64,000 nucleotides of DNA from Cliona cf. orientalis (taxonomy: Eukaryota > Porifera > Demospongiae > Clionaida > Clionaidae): NCBI GenBank assembly GCA_963930775.1, contig OZ005704.1, positions 1,364,001-1,428,000 on the forward strand, written 5' to 3'. Below, piece by piece: positions 56,401 through 64,000 of this stretch. Every line of letters begins with the position of its first letter. Position 1 is the first letter of the stretch. The translations under genes and the position numbers were made by a program. The notes beneath the pieces are model-generated. The model saw nothing but the letters and a program-made list of their open reading frames with translations. It made no database searches and was not told the origin of the DNA.

Positions 56401-57034
56401 GGCCACACAGAATAAATTATTTGTTTGAACTAACATGACCACGAAATAATAGGGTCGGTCCGGTCCGTCGGGCGGATGATAATTTAGAATCCCGTTATCT
56501 ACCGAGAAACCCGCGCGCCATAGGCGCACGGGGGGCTGGGCTAAATTGCACAGTATTATATGAACGGCTAAGGTTAGGTAGGGTTTGGGTTTAGGGTAGT
56601 GCACAAGGGTAGTAGTACTACTATTGTCTATAAAGTCGTGACAAAAGAGCAACTGGCAGCGGCATTCACGGTGGTGTAGTGGCTAGGGCTCTGGTGTATG
56701 GATTCATGTACCTCAGTTCGATCCTTGCTCTATTCGTTCATTTTCTTTTTTTTTCCCCTTATACTCTGGAAATTTTCTAAGTGAGGGAGGCGCGCGCGGG
56801 TTATTCGGTACATAATGGGATTCGATAATTTAACCAATTACAAGTGTCAGTGTTTCTATGTAAACTTGTAGTATTCCAGCTGTCTAGAGATTTGTGCTGT
56901 GTGGTAGCTTAAAAATATATTTTTAAGACAGTCCTATTAAAAGTCTGAGTCGGTATAGTAACCTCAGCTATTGGATGCTTTAAATTTTACAGTCGGTCGG
57001 GTTAGTTTAAACAAACATTTAATTCTGAGGGGCC
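56401..57034. mobile_element. PIF/Harbinger-type MITE, 634 bp
   Basis: Flanked by TAA on both sides (56398-56400 and 57035-57037). The empty site CATAATGTAC is seen in sister units. Imperfect inverted ends of about 45 bp start GGCCACACAGAATAAATT and, on the other strand, GGCCCCTCAGAATTAAAT; both go on to TTTGTTT(G/A)AACTAAC. GGCC ends plus a 3-bp TWA target are typical of PIF/Harbinger. It encodes no transposase. Confidence 0.88.
56661..56740 (+). repeat. tRNA-derived SINE-like segment inside the MITE
   Basis: TGGTGTAGTGG (56672-56682) fits the pol III A box (TRGYNNANNNG) and GTTCGATCC (56716-56724) the B box, 34 bp apart, followed by a T tract. The anticodon arm and acceptor do not fold as a true tRNA. 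Confidence 0.6.
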
Positions 57035-57289
57035 TAATGTACACATATGTACATGTATACAAGTATGTTTAATGTCACAATCATGGCTAGTATGCATGAT
57101 CAGTACATGCTCACAAAACATAGAGACATAGTTCATGTGCAAACAGTATCCTGCCTGTGCAAGATTGTATTAGTACCGTGCATATAAGCAGATGGAAGCA
57201 GCGTAAACTTTGAACCTGTACCAATTATTGCACAGGCCACACCCCTCACAGCAAGCAGTTGCTCTGGCTCCAACTAAGTGTACAATGGC

Positions 57290-57748
57290 AACTGAATATC
57301 TGAAGCCCTATGGAATCAATCATAATGTAAGATAGCTATACTATTACTGCAACAAGGTAGAAATTCATATCTTCCTAGTCCGGGCTAGGTCTGGGTGCAG
57401 AGAGCACTTTTTTCAAGTGTCACTGGGATCCCCAGTACAATTAAGCAGCATTTCCACTATTTCTCTGAAGTTCAAAAATTATTATAGCTATGCACCGAAA
57501 GTAAATCTATAGATTGAGCAAAAGTGCGTGCAGGGTATGTGCTCTACATAGCTCTAATTGGGACAGTGATGAGGTGCAGTTATCAGCTATGGTTTCTGTC
57601 AATTGGTCATCAAATAGAGTACATTTATATAATTAATTATAAGCAGGTGCAGTTATCAGTTATGGTTTCTGTCCATTAGTATACATTATGTAAATTATGT
57701 ATACAGATCCTTCCTTCATCTATTGGAGACCCTGTGGCTTCGCCAAGA
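57290..57748 (-). repeat. Module R and fragment tail, inverted copy
   Basis: Reverse complement of the array unit: ATGGAATCAATCATAATGTAAG ... CAAGTGTCACTGGGATCCCC ... CTATTGGAGACCCTGTGGCT. It is the only inverted unit and joins directly to NAA40-derived sequence at 57749. Confidence 0.85.
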
Positions 57749-58375
57749 GAAGACATACAATCAAGAGACAGCAGAAATTCCTATTCTGAGTTATGCAGGT
57801 GCCTACTACTTACCCTCTCCTTGATCACTACCCCAATCTGTTGAGGAAGCTTGGGGGACATGCACTACTGTGGACACACATGAAAGGGATGGTGATGCCA
57901 TAATATCATAATTATTACCCCACTCAAGAATCCTGGCTGTAGATCTACTACAGGTACCTATAGGGCTTATGTTACTTAGCACTCCACTAGCATTGCTTCC
58001 ATTATAATAATATTATTGGCATAGCTAGCAACAGCACACCACTGGAAAGGTTTAACAACATCCATATAATCACCTACCTTTAGGTGGAAAGAATGTTGTC
58101 ATGAAGTGTAAAATAAAAAATAATATGGACAAATAAACTTACCGCATAAGCTGCCTTGACTTTGGATAGAGCTGTAGCAATTTCAGCTTGCTCCTATGAA
58201 GTGAAATGACATGAAAAGTAAACACTTATCCTCTTACAGAAATTACAACCAATATTTTATGATAATATCATAATAAAGCTCACTTGCTTTCTCTTCAGCT
58301 TTCGCTCTTTGCTTTTTGATGACCCAGATTTCTATATAAGTAAAATAGCATGGGGAAGAATCAAAAGCCTAACTA
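57749..58375 (-). pseudogene. Partial NAA40 duplicate (intron pieces and copies of exons 2 and 3)
   Basis: 57749-58060 matches the intron at 42471-42765; 58061-58375 matches 44937-45240. The copy of exon 3 (EQAEIATALSKVKAAYA on the minus strand) and that of exon 2 retain their splice sites. Exons 1 and 5-11 are missing, and the 2.2 kb between the two pieces is deleted. Confidence 0.85.
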
Positions 58376-58382
58376 GAACTCT

Positions 58383-58960
58383 GTAGAGCACATACCCCGC
58401 GCGCACATTGCGCAATCTATAGATTTACTTTCGGTACATGGCTATAATTTGTGAACTTCAGAGAAATAATGGAAATGCTGCTTAGTTGTACTGCATGTAC
58501 TGGGGGTTCCGGTGACACTTGAAAAAGCGCTCTCTGCACCTAAACCTAGCCCAGACTAGGAAGATATGAATTTCTATCTATATTTGTCGTAACAATAGTA
58601 GTATAATTATCTTACTTTATGATTGGTTCCATAGGGCAGTTATTATAGACATCACCAGCAGTATTTAGAACATCGACGATCTTTACCAGTCATACGCTTG
58701 GCCACTTAGATGTGCGCATGAGCACAATTATGCATTGATGGACACTGTCGATAGGCGTGGCTACGGTGGCCAACAAATAGGCACTATTTGTGACGCTCGT
58801 GGACCGTATCCCTCGATTTGACGTGCACTGAACTCAGTTTTTCGCTAAATTTGATTGATTTTTTAAGATTACGAGTCGCTTAGACGCCTATATCTCGAGA
58901 TATGGCAACGACAACAACACACGACCGATTACTTTACCCCTTGCGCATGCGCGCGAGGTA
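58383..58960 (+). repeat. Module R copy inserted within the NAA40-derived block
   Basis: From CTGTAGAGCACATACCCCGC to GACGCTCGTGGACCGTATCC, followed by about 140 bp of unknown sequence with GCGCATGCGCGCG. NAA40 intron-1 text resumes at 58961 (AAAATTGCTGCTGCACACG) for about 30 bp. Confidence 0.75.
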
Positions 58961-59032
58961 AAAATTGCTGCTGCACACGAATTTAACAGAAACCATAGCT
59001 GATAACTGCACCTCATCACCATCTCAACTATA

Positions 59033-59705
59033 ACTATGTAGAGTAGAGCACATACCCCGCACACATATTGCGCAATCTATAGATTTACTTTCGGTGAATG
59101 GCTATAATTTTGTGATCTTCAGAGAAATATAGTGGAAATGCTGCTTAGTTGTATTGGGAGTCCCGGTGACACTTGAAAAAGCACTCTCTGCACCCAGACC
59201 TAGCTCGGACTAGTAAGACTTGAACTGCTACCTACCATAGGACGGGTTTTAATTGCGTAGTTTAATAATAATTGCGTTCTAGTCAAGTCAGGCCAAATTG
59301 CGAATCCAATAATTGCGATAGACGACCCCGTACCGTACTGCAGTTTTCGTGCACGTTTATGTTTGCGAATCGCGAAACGTAGAAACACTCGCAATTCGCA
59401 ATTAAAACCCGACCTACGGTATATCTTGTTGTAATAATAGTATAGCTATCTTACATAATATGATTGGTTCCATAGGGCTTCAGATTTCAATCAGCGGATC
59501 CACTATAGCTATAGATGTCATGAGCACTATTCAGAACATTGACAAATTTTACTCTTGGCCACTTAGTTGTGCGCATGAGCAGAAAGCACAAAGAGCATAC
59601 ATCATCATGACATGCATTGATGGGCACTGTCGATGGGCACCGCTACGGCTATGTCCAACAAAAAGGCACTATTTGTGATGCTTGTGGACCGTATCCCTCG
59701 ATTTT
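59033..59705 (+). repeat. Module R copy, split by a MITE
   Basis: Matches 50805-51310. It is interrupted at CTGCTACCTA (59234) and resumes at TATATCTTG (59420). Confidence 0.85.
59235..59419. mobile_element. TA-flanked MITE, 185 bp, third family
   Basis: Inverted ends CCATAGGACGGGTTTTAATT and, on the other strand, CCGTAGGTCGGGTTTTAATT, 23 bp in all. TA is duplicated at 59233-59234 and 59420-59421. The empty site is preserved at 51015. Confidence 0.88.
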
Positions 59706-59758
59706 AACCTATAAACTGTTTCATCATAGATAGACGACGGCAATTTGATAGATCAGAG

Positions 59759-59806
59759 ATGGACTCACATAGTAACAAGTGTTTCACAGGTGAGAAGCTA
59801 GGCAAA
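59759..59806 (+). pseudogene. Very short desaturase 5' fragment
   Basis: Same as 51359-51405, ending GAAGCTAGGCAAAGG, in the sister unit. Confidence 0.75.
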
Positions 59807-60067
59807 GGTATGATAAACAAACATACATGTGTACTATTGGTATAGCTAGTAGCTACCTACATATAAATTTCTAGATTTATGGCACAAAATGTATTATTGT
59901 ATCCACAACATTTCTAGATTCAATTAAATGACAGAAACCATACATGATATTAACTGTACCTCAATGTAACCTCATCACTCTCTCAATTACATGTATATCC
60001 ATTTAAACCTGTTGAACAGCTGCTCCTATTTACCATAGATAGATAACGTCAGTTTGATAGATCAGAG

Positions 60068-60304
60068 ATGAACTCACAAAGTGACACTTGTTTCACAGGC
60101 GAGGAGCTAGGCCGGCTGAACCAGCGACACAATGCACACGTGGCCTATGCTGGCAAGGTGTACGACGCCAGTGGGTTCCTGGCAAATGGCTGCGACCAGT
60201 TGATGCTGGGAGCTGGGCAAGATATCACGCAGCTGTTTCAGAGCTATCACAAACCCGGGACTGCCAAACGTAAGCAGTGTACACCACTACACAGGCCAAA
60301 GTGA
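60068..60304 (+). pseudogene. Desaturase fragment D10 fused to the tail of the RAD51-motif gene
   Basis: 78-codon frame. The first 66 codons match D9 and D6 (MNSQSDTCF to HKPGTAK), but 9 bp are deleted so that KHPGG becomes NG and the heme motif is lost. At CCAAAC (60264-60269) the sequence changes to the last exon of the gene at 45468-48045 and stays in frame, giving KRKQCTPLHRPK and TGA. The shared CCAAAC also occurs in the donor exon (48005-48010). The promoter is present but its TATA box reads CTATTTA. Confidence 0.85.
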
Positions 60305-60639
60305 TGTACTTCCAACATTATCACTAGATCTATAGCCAATCACACATAATATTACTTATTCACTCATGATTCATGTCCATTAGTCTAACTGTGTTATCAC
60401 AGAATAATGCATCACTCTAAGCTATAATAATGTATGATATCAAAAATGCTCGCATGATAAACAATGAGTATCTTTTTCTCCACACACAGTTGTCCAATTC
60501 TCTCTATTTTCATTGTTTGAGTCAGTGATGGGTCTTCTGATTTTCCCATGCTCGTGATACGTCATAGGTAGAGTGACATACTCAGCGATAGCTGGCTCTG
60601 AGCTTTAGGACAAAGTTTAATGAAACTTGGAGCTTATTT

Positions 60640-62283
60640 TTAGCATGCATGGTCATACTTTGATATGCGGATCTTGTAGATTCTTGTGTGAGTTTCTCTT
60701 TCCATCAGCCCATCCCTCGCTGCTGGCTGTACCTGCTGACACTCCTTGTCCCTTGAATACTGCCACTTATTGGATACCTACGGTATAATATTATTGTATC
60801 ATTTGCCAGGGGCAGCAGTTAATTACATCAAATCTCACCTTATTCCAGCAGTACGATACGACATGGTCAGAACTGAGTACGTGCCCTAATGAGAACAAGA
60901 TCAGGGTTTTCCCCATGTAGGCATGGCCCTGTACTCCATTTGGGTGGTATCCTACAATGATATCGACTCCTAGGCCAGCCAAGTGCCTGGCGACCGGCAG
61001 AGCCATTTCATCAGGAAAGGAGCTTGTTCTCCAGCCCCAGTACACCAGCACTATGATCAAACTTACTCCATGCTATAGCAAAACATTGAAAACAGAATCT
61101 GATTATGAGATGGTAGCTATACACTTTATGGCTGGGCAAGCACACAATATCATATGATCCCTTTAAAGGGGTCCTCTTTTAGACTATCACCTGTAGGTGT
61201 GGATACTAATTAGAATTTACCACTTTGAGTTCATTTATGACCGAAGTGGCCAGTTTGGAGTTGTACTTGACTGGTCCAAAGGGGAGCTGAGCTGACTCCA
61301 CACACATCCCATGAACAGTACAGAAAGCCACAAAGCCAATCCTCTTTCCGTTCACCATCATGACGTGATGCTTCTTGGCATTTAGACCAAACCATTTCAA
61401 TTCCGCTGCCTCCAGAGCGCGTGTGGTCTGTCGAATACTCTCTGTATTTAATTTTGCTTCCTGGGATATCGGCTCACTTGCTAGAGATACCAGGCTCACT
61501 CCAATAACATCATAGAGAGATCTGTGTGTGGATAAGTATATAATACAACAAGCAATCGAGCTGCATGAGCTAAAATAATAATGGACTAATCACAATAATT
61601 ACAGACATGCTATATATAATCTGGCCTAAAAATGTCGCTCATGATATAATTTATTAGTTATATATCTTGCCTCAGAATTGTCACCGGTGTGCCTTCGCTG
61701 CTGCTCACCACACTAGCTAGACTGGTGAAGACTCCATCCGAGTCCTGAACATAGGGGGAGATTCCAGACAGCAGCTCAGCAGCGTTATTCACCAGCTCAG
61801 GTCCACCATTTCCCTGTAGCTTCAGGTGTAGCTCACCTAGGCCAGTCAGGGTAGCAAAGTAGCTGCTGGGATTATTAGAATCTGATGGTCTTTGGGTGAT
61901 GTGTTTGTTGAGAAGATGCCCAGCTGCTATGGTGGCATTGCATGCCGATTGCACTGTGCTCTGTCGGCCAAAAGCTTTACGGATGCTATCTTCAAACCAC
62001 AAACTGGTGTCTAAAATTTAATAATAATTGGTTTCACATTAACAAGTTTGTGCTGCATCACTATATGATTTTATGCATGGATGAACTCACTCTGAGCAAC
62101 TGAATATTGTTGTTCCACCCCTTTTGCTACTGGGTGGTTGAATATCTGGGCGATTTTTCCTGTTGCTTCGTGATTTTTACATGGATTCCAGTAAATTTGT
62201 ACTATTCTGATCGTCCAGAGACCAGCAGAAGTGAGCAGGAACATTAGCGTTAGCCTTTTGAGCAGCTTGTGTCGTTGATACAT
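60640..62283 (-). CDS. CapA/PGA_cap-like protein, membrane-anchored
   Basis: Exons 62283-62091, 62010-61671, 61521-61221, 61072-60839 and 60759-60640 join in phase to 395 residues. The intron after exon 2 has a GC donor (AG/GCAAGA). The last exon is the least certain. N-terminus: MYQRHKLLKR then a hydrophobic segment (LTLMFLLTSAGLWTI), which suggests a signal anchor. The core SLVSLAS...AALEAAELKWFGL-type region with NGKRIGFVAFCT, VYWGWRTSSFPDEMA and GVDIIVGHHPNGVQ...LILFSLGHVL follows the order of the bacterial poly-gamma-glutamate capsule protein CapA (PGA_cap, a metallophosphatase fold). The usual ANNH motif is SEP here, so metal binding may be changed; GHHP is kept. A broken copy is at 51731. 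The promoter side has an NRF1-type palindrome. Family assignment from memory; function in animals unknown to me. Confidence 0.65.
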
Positions 62284-62360
62284 CGCTGTGCTTTGGACTA
62301 GCTAGACGCCCCCTTCTAATTCTCCGCGCGGGAACACGTGTATTTGCGCATGCGCAGCAC
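62284..62360 (-). promoter_or_regulatory. Probable promoter of the CapA-like gene with an NRF1-type palindrome
   Basis: TGCGCATGCGCA at 62345-62356, about 62 bp before the ATG, with CACGTG just beside it (about 62335). NRF1 palindromes are common in CpG-rich housekeeping promoters of animals. Confidence 0.5.
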
Positions 62361-62394
62361 GAAACAGCCTTGCACCCATGGCCCATAACCAAAA

Positions 62395-62830
62395 ATGATC
62401 ATTACCATAGATAATCTATGTCATTACAGATACCAATATTTGACTTAAGAATTTCTAGCACTTTACTAACATCTTTACTACAGTCTGCTAGCCTTACTCT
62501 CTTTTCTCTAGATCTATATCCATGATCAATACTGAGTGAACTCTTTCTTACATGTATACCCACAATATCAGCCAAAGCTCGTACCAGTTCATTGTTTGCT
62601 TCACTCTCCTGCATGCACTGGTGCTACAATTTGAACAGAAATTGGACTATCAGATATATCTGTGATACAACTGTCTGGCACCAGGTTGGTATAGAAATAT
62701 CACCATCTTTTGCCCATTTGCATATGCAAGATAATAGCATGCTGTTTGCTTCGAAGAATAATCATGGTTTCTGGCTCCAGTTTTGTGATTTTGATGTCTT
62801 AGGCATTGCTCTCACCACTAATAAAGGAAG
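62395..62830 (-). pseudogene. DUF167 (C15orf40/UPF0235-like) processed pseudogene
   Basis: Read on the minus strand, fragments of one intronless gene appear in shifting frames: MPKTSKSQNWSQKP then stop, KDGDISI, QPGARQ, ITDISDSPISVQIVAPVHAG, and finally ESEANNELVRALADIVG with SREKRVRLAD. This order is that of the small DUF167 protein (C15orf40 in human), with at least three frameshifts and a stop. No introns are visible although neighbouring genes have many, so a retrocopy is likely. Confidence 0.65.
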
Positions 62831-63147
62831 TTCTTGTCTCTGGAGGTAATCTTGAACGCATGTGATAGAGACAAATACCTTGGACCTTCAAGAGGAAGGA
62901 GGGGACGAGTTGATTGATTCTTCTGTCCCTTTTTTTTCAGTGATTCATCAAATTCCTTTTCAATCCCTGACACATTGACAACATTAGAACTATAGCATAC
63001 CCCAATAGTGTGGGCATGGGAGGGGATTAAAAAAAATTTGCAGGGCTGGTAAAATTCGTGATGTCACATCAATTAGTGGTGGGTTGGTACAAGTACAATA
63101 TTCACATCCTGTGCATACTAGATCTAGTAGTGTTGAGGGAGCGATCG
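62831..63147. other. Spacer before ADSS
   Basis: 317 bp, upstream of the ADSS start. It contains a T tract near 62930 and no TATA box close to the gene. No feature recognised. Confidence 0.6.
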
Positions 63148-64000
63148 ATGGCGGAGCTGAAGAGCGGTATAACGGTGGTGCTGGGAGGCCAGTGGGGGGA
63201 CGAGGGCAAGGGGAAGCTAGTCGACATACTCGCACAGGAGGCGGACGTCGTGGCAAGGTGTCAGGTACGCCAATCATACACGTGTCTCGCCAAGCTGCCA
63301 TGTCAGATTTTGTAGAAACTGTAGGATATATATTCGGACCCTCCCACTTATCAGTGAGAGGTGCTAGTTTTAAATCTATCCTGTCGTTTATGCTATATTT
63401 ATACGTACAGGGAGGAAACAATGCAGGGCATACTGTCAAAGTGGGATCACAGGCTTACGATTTTCATCTTCTGCCTAGGTATGTATGCTATAATAGCTGG
63501 CATGTACACAATAATAAATTTGTTTTTTTTTTTTCTGTCCACATGTACACAGTGGCATCATTCAACCAACCTGCAAGTCAGTCATAGGTGAGTGAAAAGG
63601 CTACTGGTCATGTAGTCTCATACCCTTAGGGTTCAAAGGTTGTAGATGTATTAGTGGAGGGTGTGTCATAGGTGTGAATAACATTGCTAGCTGTGATAGT
63701 GCCACTGTGGTGTGTGAAAGAGAGGGAGGGATGGAACAGCATGAATAAAGTGTAGAGTGATAACAAGACTGAGTGAACTACATTTTGACAGTTGTACATG
63801 TAACCAAGCTTTGAGTCCATCGCAACTGAGCCTTTTGCTGGCCTTTTTTGTGTCTTCCACCATTCACCACTGCTTTGATAAGATGGCCAGTCATTACATT
63901 TTGCATGTAACCCTATGCCCTATATCCAGCTCATTCACAGTTTGAAACTGTACTGTACTATTGTGCACCTGTAGGCAATGGGGTTGTCATTCACTTGCCC
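63148..64000 (+). CDS. ADSS: Adenylosuccinate synthetase, 5' part (continues beyond the window)
   Basis: Exons 63148-63264, 63411-63478, 63553-63587 and 63975 onward join in phase (0/2/1). They give [71 protein letters not shown] and NGVVIHLP. The GTP-binding loop [10 protein letters not shown] and the IMP-binding GGNNAGHT are both present. The enzyme makes adenylosuccinate from IMP, aspartate and GTP, the first committed step to AMP. The ATG lies 13 residues before the conserved ITVVLG, so the N-terminal extension of vertebrate ADSS is short here. The remaining exons lie to the right. Confidence 0.95.

Noticed and set aside
56661..56735. A functional tRNA gene
   Set aside because: A and B boxes are present, but I cannot fold a proper anticodon stem or acceptor stem, and it lies inside a MITE. 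Called a SINE-like segment instead.
28200..59705. CRISPR-like array
   Set aside because: Repeats are hundreds of bases long and unevenly spaced, in a eukaryotic context.
22336..60000. Truncated fragments as alternative first exons spliced at CAG/GTGAG
   Set aside because: Intact copies have the same CAG/GTGAG inside their coding sequence, and no matching acceptor in phase is evident downstream. Transcript data would be needed.
63084..63587. 167-codon frame overlapping ADSS
   Set aside because: Another frame through ADSS exons 1-2 and their intron; the conserved ADSS frame is spliced.

Overview
The window reads as nuclear DNA from an early-branching, probably marine invertebrate. The evidence is: metazoan genes split into many short exons by short GT-AG introns, dense small DNA transposons, a LINE, and microsatellites. 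A demosponge is my best guess. It rests on the compact intron-rich layout and on the large family of front-end desaturases, and the sequence alone does not prove it.

Layout. (1) 1-8049 (+): the 3' end of RALGAPB (RalGAP beta subunit), five exons. (2) 8368-10787 (+): a five-exon I-kappa-B-like gene with an N-terminal DSGxxS phosphodegron and about six ankyrin repeats, behind a TATA box and a palindromic kappa-B-like site. (3) 10.8-15.9 kb: no gene recognised. (4) 15.9-39.4 kb: seven complete intronless genes (D1-D7, all +) for cytochrome b5-fused front-end fatty acyl desaturases. They are interleaved with truncated 5' copies, a repeated non-coding module, several TA-flanked transposons and a nearly intact LINE. 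(5) 39.6-48.0 kb: NAA40 (-, 11 exons), head to head with a gene whose C-terminus is a RAD51-interacting motif. They share a 158-bp promoter carrying E2F, CHR and CCAAT elements. (6) 48.1-60.3 kb: more desaturase units. D8 has a nonsense codon at position 3, D9 is intact, and D10 is a 78-codon fragment fused in frame to the tail of the RAD51-motif gene. Among them are a broken CapA-like copy and a partial NAA40 copy. (7) 60.6-62.3 kb (-): a complete five-exon gene for a CapA/PGA_cap-like membrane-anchored protein, then a decayed DUF167 (C15orf40-like) copy. (8) 63.1-64.0 kb (+): the 5' exons of adenylosuccinate synthetase (ADSS).

How it fits together. The desaturases would work in the ER membrane on long-chain acyl groups; each carries its own cytochrome b5 electron donor and three histidine boxes. 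The copies are almost identical in the b5 domain but vary strongly in the few residues beside the histidine boxes. This is what one expects if duplication is being used to diversify chain-length or position specificity. Demosponges are known for very-long-chain delta-5,9 (demospongic) acids, so a link is attractive but is only inference. Matching fragments of NAA40, the RAD51-motif gene and CapA at both ends of the second half show that the array grew partly by segmental duplication that carried neighbouring genes along. The order of several events can be read from shared transposon insertions.
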